From NCBI GenBank assembly GCA_019120375.1, contig DWVE01000062.1, positions 18,978-82,977 of the forward strand: a DNA stretch of 64,000 nt. The letters are read 5' to 3'. Positions within the stretch are counted from its first letter, which is position 1; each line of letters starts with the position of its first letter. Made by a program: the position numbers and the translations under genes. The stretch is from Allofournierella_A excrementavium (GTDB taxonomy: Bacteria; Bacillota; Clostridia; Oscillospirales; Ruminococcaceae). The notes beneath the pieces are model-generated. The model was not told where the DNA came from. It saw only the letters and a program-made list of their open reading frames with translations, and made no database searches. Below are positions 16,030 to 24,210 of the stretch, in pieces.

Positions 16030-16770
16030 TCAGATGTTGAACACAAAGCGGCTGCCCACGATGTACTGCCGCCCGATCATCAGCGGCTTGCCCTCGCCGT
16101 CCAGGAAATAGGCGTTCATATAGAACATGGGGTCGCCGGTGATGACGCTCAGGTAAGAGGCCTGCTCCGAGGAGGCGCGCACGATCTCCAGCGTGCAGGA
16201 CACGGTGGATTCCGGGCGGCGGCCGTAGCGGCTCTCCAGATAGTCGAACAAGGAGGCGTTCGTCAGATCCTCGTAGGCGGTGAGAAGGCCCTTGAAGGGC
16301 TCGTAGGGGAAGAAGTTGTTCTCCAGCATGATGGGCTCGCCGTCCGCTGTGCGCACCCGCTGCAGAAAGATCACATCCGACTGGGGCGGCAGGCCCAGAA
16401 AACGCACTTCGTCCGAGCGGGCGGGGCAGCGCAGAATGTTCACCACCTGGGCGCCCGGCTCCATGCCGCAGGCGCGGCAGGCCTCGGAAAAGCCCATCAC
16501 GTCCTTGTCCTGGGTGATCTTGCGGATGACCTTGGGCTGGCTGACATAGGTGCCTTTGCCCTGCTTTTTCACAAGATAGCCCTCGCTGCAAAGTTCCTCC
16601 ACCGCGCGGCGCACCGTGATGCGGCTGACGTGATACAGCTCGGACAGTTCCGACTCGGAGGGGATCTTTTCATCCGTGGCATATTTGCCTTCCGTCAGCG
16701 CGGCCTTGATGTCCTCCATCAGCTGCTGATACAGCGGAATGAGCGAATCCTCGTTGAGTTGAAAATCCAT
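16030..16770 (-). CDS. GntR-family regulator (HutC/UTRA type), FrlR-like
   Basis: 246 residues. N-terminal winged helix (KIPSESELSELYHVSRITVRR, then GYLVKKQGKGTYVSQPK) and a C-terminal UTRA ligand domain (LENNFFPYEPFKG, GDPMFYMNAYF, GRQYIVGSRF). Start at 16770; an upstream in-frame codon would only add a basic tail. UTRA regulators sense phosphorylated sugars or related metabolites; FrlR and FraR are of this group. Its position between three units carrying the TATAACGTTATA palindrome makes it the likely repressor of all of them. Confidence 0.88.
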   Translation of the reverse strand: MDFQLNEDSLIPLYQQLMEDIKAALTEGKYATDEKIPSESELSELYHVSRITVRRAVEELCSEGYLVKKQGKGTYVSQPKVIRKITQDKDVMGFSEACRACGMEPGAQVVNILRCPARSDEVRFLGLPPQSDVIFLQRVRTADGEPIMLENNFFPYEPFKGLLTAYEDLTNASLFDYLESRYGRRPESTVSCTLEIVRASSEQASYLSVITGDPMFYMNAYFLDGEGKPLMIGRQYIVGSRFVFNI

Positions 16771-16826
16771 GGTTCGGGTTCCTGCCTTTCGCCCCGCGCC
16801 CACGGCGCAGGAAGTTGGTATACAAT

Positions 16827-16855
16827 ATTCTATCGTATTTTGCTGAATGTTTCAA
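16827..16855 (-). promoter_or_regulatory. Promoter of the gntR gene
   Basis: On the minus strand TTGAAA (complement of 16850-16855), 17-bp spacer, TAGAAT (complement of 16827-16832). A GGTATACAATATTC stretch at 16817-16830 overlaps the -10 and could be an autoregulatory site. Confidence 0.65.
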
Positions 16856-16940
16856 GAAGCGGTTGGGCAGAACGACAAATTGCTGTGTTAAATCTGAAAA
16901 AAACTGGTGGATTGTGTTATAGATATGTTATATTATGTAA

Positions 16941-16952
16941 CATAACGTTATA
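16941..16952. promoter_or_regulatory. Operator CATAACGTTATA, copy 2 (proposed GntR site)
   Basis: It differs from the other copies only in the first base. It lies 21 bp before the BtpA start inside an AT-rich promoter stretch (16912-16955) that also holds extra GTTAT/ATAAC half-sites. Confidence 0.6.
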
Positions 16953-16973
16953 AAACAGCATGGAGGGAAAACA

Positions 16974-17786
16974 ATGTCGTTTCTCAAGGAACTGTTTAAA
17001 ACGGAAAAACCCATCATCGGCCTGCTGCACCTCAAACCGCTGCCGGGCGACCCCTTTTATGCCCCCGGCGGCAGCATGGACGATGTGATCGCCTGCGCCC
17101 GGGCGGACCTGGACGCGCTGCAAAAGGGCGGGGTGGACGGCGTGCTGGTGACCAACGAGCTCAGCCTGCCCTATGAGAAAAAGGTGTCCGGCGTCACGCT
17201 GGGGGCCATGGGCATGGTGGTGGGGGCGCTGCGGGAGCAGTTCCGGGTGCCCTTCGGCGTGGAGGCCATTTACGACGGCGACGCCACCATGGAGCTGTGT
17301 GCCGCCACCGAGGCCGACTTCACCCGCTGCCTGTTCACCGGCGCGTGGGCGGGCGACCTGGGCCTTGTGGACCGGGACGTGGCCAAAACCCTGCGGCTCA
17401 AAGCCGCCCTGCGGCTGGACGCGCTGAAACTGTTCTACTTCGTCACCAGCGAGGGCGAGGTGTATCTGAACGACCGCTCCACGGTGGACATCACCAAGAG
17501 CATGCTGTTCAACTGCCGGCCGGATGCGCTGGTGGTGGGCGGCGCGGCGGCGGGTGTGGGCCCCGGCGGCGAGCTTCTGGAGCAGGTGCGCGCCGCCGCC
17601 GGAAAGGTGCCGGTGGTGTGCGGCACCGGCTGCCGCAGAGAGACGGTGGCGCAGATCCTTCAAAACTGCGACGGGGCCTTCGTGGGCACCACCTTCAAAA
17701 AGGACGGCGTGTTCGAAAACCGGGTGGATGAACAGCGGGTGAGGGAGTTCATGGATGCGGTGAAAGCGATGCGGGGGGATGCGTGA
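16974..17786 (+). CDS. BtpA/SgcQ family protein
   Basis: 270 residues, TIM-barrel protein of the BtpA family. Seen: PIIGLLHLKPLPGDPFY at the N-terminus (family hallmark), GVLVTNELSLPY, VPFGVEAIYDGDA, and near the C-terminus PDALVVGGAAAGVGP and GTTFKKDGVFENRVD. In photosynthetic organisms BtpA affects photosystem I; in enteric bacteria SgcQ lies in a sugar gene cluster. The catalytic role is not established. The stop shares one base with the start of the FGGY kinase, so the two are coupled. Confidence 0.85.
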   Translation: MSFLKELFKTEKPIIGLLHLKPLPGDPFYAPGGSMDDVIACARADLDALQKGGVDGVLVTNELSLPYEKKVSGVTLGAMGMVVGALREQFRVPFGVEAIYDGDATMELCAATEADFTRCLFTGAWAGDLGLVDRDVAKTLRLKAALRLDALKLFYFVTSEGEVYLNDRSTVDITKSMLFNCRPDALVVGGAAAGVGPGGELLEQVRAAAGKVPVVCGTGCRRETVAQILQNCDGAFVGTTFKKDGVFENRVDEQRVREFMDAVKAMRGDA

Positions 17787-19300
17787 TGAAATACTTTATG
17801 GGCATCGACGTGGGCACCAACGAAACCAAAGGCGTGCTCATCGACCAGACCTGTGCCATCGTGGCTTTCGCCAGCCGCGGGCATGAGCTGCTGAATCCCC
17901 GGCCCGGCTTTTTCGAGCATGACGCGGAGGCCACCTGGTGGGGCGATTTCTGCGCCGTCTCCCGCCAGCTGCTGCAGGAGAGCGGCGTGTCCGCCGCCGA
18001 CGTGGGCTGTGTGGGCCTCTCGGCACTGGGGTGCGACTGCGTCCCGGTGGACGCCGAGGGCACGGCGCTGTGCAATGCCATCCTCTACGGGGTGGACAGC
18101 CGCAGCCACAAGGAGATCGAATGGCTCTATGACTACTACGGCAGGGAAGAGGCCGAGCGGCTCTACGGCCACGAGCTCTGCTCCTCGGACATCGCCCCTA
18201 AAATTCTGTGGGTGAAGAACAACCTGCCCCAGGTCTACGCCAAAACGGCCAAGTTTCTCACCGGCTCCTCCTATCTCTGCGCCAAGCTGACGGGGGAGTA
18301 CACCATCGACCGCTATCTGGCCGAGGATTTCGCGCCGCTCTATGACCTGAAGCGCGACACGGTGGACGAGGAGCACTGCGGCCTCTACTGCCGGCCGGAC
18401 CAGCTGGCCCGGGTGATGAACGCCACCGACGTCGCCGGCACGGTGACGGCAAAGGCGGCGGCCCAGACCGGCCTTGCCCAGGGCACCCCGGTGCTGGTGG
18501 GCACGGGGGACTCCGGGGCGGAGGCCATCTCCACCGGCGTGTTCCGCCCGGGAGACATCATGGTCCAGATGGGCTCCAGCTGCTACTTCGTCTACCTCAC
18601 CGACCATCTGCTGAACGAGCCCCGGCTGTGGCCCGGCACCTTCATCATCCCCGGGGTCTACTCGGTATGCGCGGGCACCAACACCGCCGGCACCCTGACC
18701 CGGTGGATGCGGGACGAGTTTTACAAGGACGCCCTGGCCGCCGAGGCGGCAGGGGGCGAAAACGCCTACACCGCAATGGTGCGGGAGGCGGCAGCCATCC
18801 CCGCCGGCAGCGAGGGACTGGTGTGCCTGCCCTACTTCGCGGGCGAGCGCACCCCGCTGAACGACCCTTTTGCCAAGGGTGTATTCTTCGGCCTTTCGGT
18901 CAAGCACACCCGGGCACACATGGTCAAGGCCGGGCTGGAGGGCATCGCCTACACCATCGCCGCCCACCTGGACCTTCTGGAAAAGGAACACGGCGAGCCG
19001 CTGCGCCGCATCATGGCGGTGGGCGGCGGCACCAAGAACCCCGTGTGGCTGCAGGCGGTGGCAGACGTGACCGGCCGCCAGATCTGCACCGCGAAGGTGA
19101 CGGTGGGCGCGGCCTTCGGCGACGCCATCATGGCGGCGCTGGCGGGCGGAGCCTACGCGGACTGGGACGAGCTGGCAAAGGTCATCACCGCCGACCGGGT
19201 CATCTGCCCGGACATGCAGGCCCACGCCGTCTATGAAAAGCAGCGGGTGGTGTTCAACGAGCTGTATGCCCGCAACCGGGACCTGATGAAGAGCCTGTGA
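17786..19300 (+). CDS. FGGY-family carbohydrate kinase (xylulokinase-like)
   Basis: 504 residues with the two FGGY actin-like domains: GIDVGTNETKGVL (phosphate-1), GTGDSGAEAIS in the middle, CLPYFAGERTPLND, and MAVGGGTKNPVWLQ with TVGAAFGDAIMA near the C-terminus. FGGY enzymes phosphorylate xylulose, ribulose, glycerol, erythritol or AI-2-like substrates; the exact one is open. ATG at 17786 overlaps the BtpA stop; a GTG directly before it is also in frame. Confidence 0.88.
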   Translation: MKYFMGIDVGTNETKGVLIDQTCAIVAFASRGHELLNPRPGFFEHDAEATWWGDFCAVSRQLLQESGVSAADVGCVGLSALGCDCVPVDAEGTALCNAILYGVDSRSHKEIEWLYDYYGREEAERLYGHELCSSDIAPKILWVKNNLPQVYAKTAKFLTGSSYLCAKLTGEYTIDRYLAEDFAPLYDLKRDTVDEEHCGLYCRPDQLARVMNATDVAGTVTAKAAAQTGLAQGTPVLVGTGDSGAEAISTGVFRPGDIMVQMGSSCYFVYLTDHLLNEPRLWPGTFIIPGVYSVCAGTNTAGTLTRWMRDEFYKDALAAEAAGGENAYTAMVREAAAIPAGSEGLVCLPYFAGERTPLNDPFAKGVFFGLSVKHTRAHMVKAGLEGIAYTIAAHLDLLEKEHGEPLRRIMAVGGGTKNPVWLQAVADVTGRQICTAKVTVGAAFGDAIMAALAGGAYADWDELAKVITADRVICPDMQAHAVYEKQRVVFNELYARNRDLMKSL

Positions 19301-19324
19301 CGGGGCGGAAAGGAAGATGTGAAA

Positions 19325-19759
19325 ATGGAACAGTGCGAATTGTGCGGCCGGCGGGAAGGCGTGCGGGAGGCCGCCGTCTATCTGGACGGCGAGAAAAAGA
19401 CCGTGCCGGTGTGCGCCCCCTGCGTGTATGAGGCCATGCGCAAGAACCGCTACGGCCTCGGCTTCGGCCTGGGGCTGCAGCTGTGCTGGTTCGTGGTGGC
19501 AGGGCAGGGCCTGTTCAGCGTGGCGGGCGCTTTCGCCGCGGTGATGGCGGTCTATGGCCTTGTCCGCCTTGTGCTGTTGCTGGCGGCGCATCTGGCGCTT
19601 CGGGCGGGCGGGGAGAAGCCTGTGCCCGACTGGGTCTGGAAATACGCCATGGCCCAGGCTGTGACCGAGGACGCCCTGCGGGACGCTTTTTCAGAGAAAA
19701 TATGCAACGTGAAGGTGCAGACGCCCCGGGAATACGAGCGCACTCACACCGCAAAATAA
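19325..19759 (+). CDS. Small zinc-ribbon-like membrane protein, unknown function
   Basis: 144 residues. Two CxxC pairs (CELC near residue 4, CAPC near 32) suggest a small zinc finger on the cytoplasmic side. Two hydrophobic helices follow (about residues 45-90), then a charged C-terminal tail. No family recognised. It is 24 nt downstream of the FGGY kinase and in the same transcript. A GTG at 19319 is an alternative start. It could anchor or regulate the transporter that follows; that is a guess. Confidence 0.6.
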   Translation: MEQCELCGRREGVREAAVYLDGEKKTVPVCAPCVYEAMRKNRYGLGFGLGLQLCWFVVAGQGLFSVAGAFAAVMAVYGLVRLVLLLAAHLALRAGGEKPVPDWVWKYAMAQAVTEDALRDAFSEKICNVKVQTPREYERTHTAK

Positions 19760-19895
19760 CGGGCTTGTCCGGCCTGCACGGACAAAGTGTAAAACCGCTT
19801 TTTACAAAACGTCAAAAAATGAACCGAATATTTATAATAAACTCTGAAAATGACCCGACAGGGTTGACGAAGGCAATAACACGTTATATTCTATA

Positions 19896-19907
19896 TATAA
19901 CGTTATA
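19896..19907. promoter_or_regulatory. Operator TATAACGTTATA, copy 3 (proposed GntR site)
   Basis: Perfect palindrome 59 bp before the transporter start. Imperfect relatives flank it (AATAACACGTTATATT at 19875-19890 and GAACGTTGTATTA at 19918-19930), suggesting cooperative binding. A TTGACG at 19864-19869 may be the -35. Confidence 0.65.
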
Positions 19908-19966
19908 ATACAACTTAGAACGTTGTATTATGGCCCTGCGGGGCGAATCTTTAAGGAGGGTATCGT

Positions 19967-21392
19967 ATGCAGAAAAAGAAGAAATTCGAACTGCCTCATG
20001 TCTATACGATCGCGTTCTTGCTGATCATCCCTGTTCGCGGTGTTGACATGGATCGTTCCTTCGGGCCAGTTCGAGCGCACCGAGATGGAAACGGCCGCCG
20101 GCACCCGTGAGGTCGCGGTGGCGGGCACCTATCAGGAGGTGCCCAAGGTGGACGAGGAGGGCAATGACCTGCGGCAGGGCCTTGCCGAAGTCCTGATGGC
20201 GCCCACCCGCGGCATTCAGCAGGCCAGCGACGTGGTGGCTTTCGTTCTGCTGATCGGCGGCTCCTTCGCCATCCTCACCAAGACCAACGCCATCAACGCC
20301 GGCATGAGCCGCGTCATCAAAAAGCTCAAGGGCAAGGACATCCTGCTCATCCCAGTTGTGATGATCCTGTTCAGCATCGGCGGCACCACCTTCGGCATGT
20401 CGGAGGAAGCCCTTCCGTTCTATGCCATCTTCATGCCCATCATCATGAGCCTGGGCTATGACTCCATGACCGCCTTCATGGTCTGCTTCCTCGGGCCTCA
20501 GATGGGCTACATCGGCTCCACCGTCAACCCCTTCAACGTGCTGATCGCCCAGGGCGTTGCGGGCATCCAGGGCAACCCCCAGCTGTGGTTCCGCTTCATC
20601 CAGTACGCGGTGTTCACCGCCATCGGCATCGTCTGGGTCATGATGTATGCCCGCAAGGTGAAGAAGAACCCCACCTGCTCCATCACCTACAAGGACGACT
20701 TTGCCAAGCGTGAAGAGTTCGCCGTGGAGGGCGTCAATGCGGACATGCCCTTCACCCTGCGCCAGAAGCTGGTGCTCATCGTGTTCGCCGCGGGCATGGG
20801 CGTCATCGTCTGGGGCCTGGTGACCAAGGGCTGGTACATGGACGAGATCAGCATGGTCTTCCTGGCCATCGGTCTGCTGTCCGGCATCGTGGGCGGCCTC
20901 GGCGAGAAGGAAATGGCCGAGGAGTTCGTGAAAGGCATGGCGGACTTCGTCTACGCCGCTGTGATCATCGGTATCGCCCGCGGCATCCTGGTGGTGGCCG
21001 AAGGCGGCATGATCATCGACACCATCCTGAACGCCCTCGCCAATCTGCTGGCCGGCGTGCCCGCCGCGGTGTTCACCACCATGATGTACTTCGCCCAGGC
21101 GTTCCTGAGCATCCTGGTGCCCTCTTCCTCCGGCCTGGCCGCTCTGACCATGCCGGTCATGGCTCCGCTGACCGACCTGATGGGCGTCAACACCGAAGCC
21201 TCCGTCACCGCTCTGTGCATCGCCAACCAGACCATGAACACCATCAGCCCCACCGCCGGCATGACCGTTGCCGGTCTGGCGGTATGCAAGATCAGCTTCC
21301 CCCAGTGGTGGAAGACCTGCTGGAAGTTCATGATCGTGGTTGTGGTCGTGGGCATCGTGTTCACCGCCATCTCCGGCATGCTTCCCGCCTGA
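19967..21392 (+). pseudogene. YfcC-family transporter, frameshifted after residue ~20 (regulon member)
   Basis: A membrane carrier of the YfcC family (C4-dicarboxylate/arginine-ornithine-type ion transporters), about 474 residues if repaired. ATG at 19967 follows AAGGAGGG and encodes MQKKKKFELPHVYTIAF, a typical family start. That frame then runs out of phase at 20029-20031 (CCC) and stops at 20108-20110. The rest (LTWIVPSGQFERTEME onward to 21392) is intact one frame over. Removing one C restores a smooth LLIILFAVLTWIVPSG. The downstream part alone could start at the GTG at 20040, losing the first helix. Operator copy 3 and the adjoining regulon suggest it imports the pathway substrate. Confidence 0.8.
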
Positions 21393-21418
21393 CCGGGGCA
21401 AACCAACCGATCCCTTGT

Positions 21419-21460
21419 CCCCCGGGTGCGGCGCTCTCGCCGCACCCGGGGGCTTTTTTT
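21419..21460 (+). terminator. Intrinsic terminator after yfcC
   Basis: 15-bp stem (21419-21433 with 21438-21452), CTCT loop, then C and eight T. It separates the GntR regulon from the arginine island. Confidence 0.92.
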
Positions 21461-21779
21461 GCCCGCGGCAGGGGAGAAGGGGCGGACTGGCACCTTCGGC
21501 TCCCCTTATAAATAAGGACTATAAGAGGAGCCGCTGCGGGGAAAAACGGAGGCCCTTTTCAGAAAAATGTACATTTCCTGATTTTGGCCTTCCATTTTTT
21601 GTTTCGGGAAAAACTGCCAAAATGCATCCTGCGTGAACAAACGTGTATATTATTTAACAGCAGTTCCCGCATTTGGTTTTATCAGGTGACGGGTTTATTC
21701 ATTTATTCACGGAATTTGGAATTTTATGCGCTTTCTTTGAGTAAAGTGCTGAAAAATTTTCCCGTATCGGGCAATAAAG
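21461..21779. other. AT-rich gene-free stretch before arcA
   Basis: About 320 bp without a convincing gene, markedly more AT-rich than its surroundings. A short ORF (21584-21808) has no ribosome site or family likeness. The stretch probably holds upstream control sites for the arc operon; TGAATA-like half-sites occur near 21693-21710 on the minus strand but do not form a convincing ARG box. Confidence 0.5.
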
Positions 21780-21809
21780 TTGGCAAAATCGTACAATTTG
21801 TGATATAAT
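21780..21809 (+). promoter_or_regulatory. Promoter of the arc operon
   Basis: TTGGCA (21780-21785), 18-bp spacer, TATAAT (21804-21809). The leader to the arcA start is about 115 nt. Confidence 0.7.
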
Positions 21810-21931
21810 AAAAGTCCAATGAGGGGCCTTCGAAAGGGTTATTATAATGGCAGATCATGAACTTGGTTCCACTTTCGCGCGGGTGGTATCCAAAATCCAC
21901 ATTCATGTACATTTTAAAAGTAGGAGAAGCT

Positions 21932-23161
21932 ATGAAAGGTATTTGTGTTCGCAGTGAGATCAATCCTCTGAAGAAAGTTCTTCTTCATCGCCCCGGCAAG
22001 GAGCTGCTGCATCTGACCCCCGATCGTCTTCCCGAGCTTCTTTTTGATGACATTCCCTTCCTGAAAGTTGCTCAGCAGGAGCACGACGCTTTCGCCCAGA
22101 TCCTGCGGGACAACGGCACCGAAGTGGTCTATCTGGAAGACCTGATGACCGACGTGCTGAACCTGCACCCCGAACTGGTCGAGCCCTTCCTGTATCAGTG
22201 GCTGTTCGAAGGCAACATCAAGACCAAGCGTTGGCAGGATAAGCTGTATGACTACCTGATCAACAACTTCAAGGGCAAGGCCCTGGTCGAGAAGACCATG
22301 GAAGGCATCACCCTGAAAGAGATGGGCGGCGCTTCCGCTTACTCCCTGCAGGACCTGATCGCCCCCGCCGACGACCTGATCGTCGATCCCATGCCCAACC
22401 TGTACTTCACCCGCGACCCGTTCGCCTCTGTGGGCACCGGCGTGTTCCTGCACAAGATGCGTTTCCCCACCCGCTGCCGTGAGACCATCTACGCCGACTA
22501 CATCTTCAAGTATCATCCCGACTTTGAGGGCCTGATCACCCGCTACTACGACCGTGACTTCCACGCCAACATCGAGGGCGGCGACGTGCTGAACCTCACC
22601 GAGGACACTCTGGCCATCGGTATCTCCCAGCGCACCAGCCCCGACGCGATCGAGATCGCGGCCCGCAACCTGTTCACCGATCCCAATGCCAAGATCCGCA
22701 CCGTCCTGGCCTTCGACATCCCGGCCTGCCGTGCGTTCATGCATCTGGATACCGTGTTCACCCAGATCGACGTGGATAAGTACACCGTGCATCCCGCCAT
22801 CCTGGGCCCCCTGACCGTTTACGAGATCACCCCGGGCAAGGACGATCCCGCCGATCTGCAGATCAAGCGCGTGGATTCCGACCTGGAGCACATCCTGGAG
22901 CACTACACCCACGTGGACAAGGTCCATCTGATCTACTGCGGCGGCGACGACCTGATCGCTGCGGCTCGCGAGCAGTGGAACGACGGCTCCAACACCCTGT
23001 GCATCGCCCCCGGCAAGATCGTTGTCTATCAGCGCAACGATGTGACCAACGCCATCCTGCGCGATGCCGGCATCACTGTTCTGGAGATGCCCTCCGCCGA
23101 GCTGAGCCGTGGCCGCGGCGGCCCGCGCTGCATGTCCATGCCTCTGATCCGGGCAGAATAA
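21932..23161 (+). CDS. arcA: Arginine deiminase
   Basis: 409 residues, full length. Converts arginine to citrulline and ammonia, the first step of the arginine deiminase pathway. Seen: SEINPLKKVLLHRPG near the N-terminus, NLYFTRDPFASVG near 157, IEGGDVL near 214, HLDTVFTQID near 272, and the nucleophilic Cys in RGGPRCMSMP near residue 400. Start at 21932 after TAGGAGAAG. It leads an operon with argF/arcB, arcC and an exchanger. Confidence 0.97.
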   Translation: MKGICVRSEINPLKKVLLHRPGKELLHLTPDRLPELLFDDIPFLKVAQQEHDAFAQILRDNGTEVVYLEDLMTDVLNLHPELVEPFLYQWLFEGNIKTKRWQDKLYDYLINNFKGKALVEKTMEGITLKEMGGASAYSLQDLIAPADDLIVDPMPNLYFTRDPFASVGTGVFLHKMRFPTRCRETIYADYIFKYHPDFEGLITRYYDRDFHANIEGGDVLNLTEDTLAIGISQRTSPDAIEIAARNLFTDPNAKIRTVLAFDIPACRAFMHLDTVFTQIDVDKYTVHPAILGPLTVYEITPGKDDPADLQIKRVDSDLEHILEHYTHVDKVHLIYCGGDDLIAAAREQWNDGSNTLCIAPGKIVVYQRNDVTNAILRDAGITVLEMPSAELSRGRGGPRCMSMPLIRAE

Positions 23162-23213
23162 CAAAAACATCAGAAAAATCAATCTATACTTTCCTTAAGG
23201 AGGAAATCACACA

Positions 23214-24206
23214 ATGGGAATCAACATTAGAGGCCGCAGCTTCCTGACCCTGCTGGACTTCACCCCCGAAGAGATCAACTACCTGCTGGACCTGTCCGCC
23301 GAGTTCAAGCGGATGAAGAACAACGGTGTTGAGCACAAGTGGCTGACCGGCAAGCAGGTCGTCCTGCTGTTCGAGAAGACCTCCACCCGCACCCGCTGCG
23401 CCTTCGAAGTGGGCGCCCGCGACCTGGGCATGGGCGTGACCTTCCTGGATCCCGGTTCTTCCCAGATGGGCAAGAAGGAATCCCTGGCCGACACCGCCAA
23501 GGTTCTGGGCCGTATGTACGACGGCATTGAGTACCGCGGCTTCAAGCAGTCCGTGGTCGAGGATCTGGCCCGTTACTCCGGCGTGCCCGTGTGGAACGGC
23601 CTGACCGATATGTTCCATCCCACCCAGATGCTGGCTGACATCATGACCGCCCGCGAGGAGTTCGGCGATCTGCGCGGCCGCAAGCTGACCTTCTTCGGCG
23701 ACGCCCGCAACAACGTGGCCAACTCTCTGATGGTCGTCAGCGCCAAGCTGGGCATGCACTTCTGCGCCTGCGGTCCCAAGGACCTGATGCCTTCTCCCGA
23801 GCTGGTCGAGAAGTGCCAGGCCGTTGCCGCCGAGACCGGCGCCGTGCTGGAGTTCACCGACGACGTCAAGAAGGGCGCCGAGAACTGCGACATCGTCTAC
23901 ACCGACATCTGGGTCTCCATGGGCGAGCCCGACGAGATCTGGGCCGAGCGCATCAAGCTCCTGCTGCCCTACCAGGTGAACAAGGAACTGATGGCCATGG
24001 CCAAGCCCACCGCCATCTTCCTGCACTGCCTGCCCTCCTTCCATGACCTGGAGACCACCGTTGGCCAGGACATCTACAAGAAGTTCGGCCTGCCCGCCAT
24101 GGAAGTCACCGACGACGTGTTCCTGGGCAAACAGGCCCGTCAGTTCAACGAGGCTGAGAACCGTATGCACACCATCAAGGCTGTGATGTACGCGACTCTG
24201 AAGTAA
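23214..24206 (+). CDS. argF: Ornithine carbamoyltransferase (catabolic, arc operon)
   Basis: 330 residues. Carbamoyl-phosphate site STRTR near residue 57, HPTQ near 134, ornithine-side SMGE and HCLP near 270. In this operon it runs in the catabolic direction, phosphorolysing citrulline to ornithine and carbamoyl phosphate (arcB role). RBS AAGGAGGAAA. The next gene starts 4 nt after its stop. Confidence 0.96.
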   Translation: MGINIRGRSFLTLLDFTPEEINYLLDLSAEFKRMKNNGVEHKWLTGKQVVLLFEKTSTRTRCAFEVGARDLGMGVTFLDPGSSQMGKKESLADTAKVLGRMYDGIEYRGFKQSVVEDLARYSGVPVWNGLTDMFHPTQMLADIMTAREEFGDLRGRKLTFFGDARNNVANSLMVVSAKLGMHFCACGPKDLMPSPELVEKCQAVAAETGAVLEFTDDVKKGAENCDIVYTDIWVSMGEPDEIWAERIKLLLPYQVNKELMAMAKPTAIFLHCLPSFHDLETTVGQDIYKKFGLPAMEVTDDVFLGKQARQFNEAENRMHTIKAVMYATLK

Positions 24207-24210
24207 GACT

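Noticed and set aside
19763..19788. CTTGTCC...GGACAAAG hairpin after the zinc-ribbon gene as terminator
   Set aside because: Short stem and no T-run; left out of the feature list.
20026..20040. Programmed +1 frameshift in the first yfcC
   Set aside because: No slippery codon in the zero frame, no stop at the shift point and no nearby stimulating structure; a sequence error or mutation is simpler.
21690..21712. TGAATA half-sites upstream of arcA as an ARG box
   Set aside because: The half-sites are in direct, not inverted, order and do not match the ArgR consensus well enough.
21584..21808. 74-residue ORF in the arc upstream region
   Set aside because: No ribosome site, no family likeness, ends over the arc promoter.
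21857..21931. GGGTGGTATCC in the arcA leader, resembling a T-box antiterminator
   Set aside because: The leader is only about 115 nt, with no specifier loop, AGTA motif or terminator hairpin before arcA.
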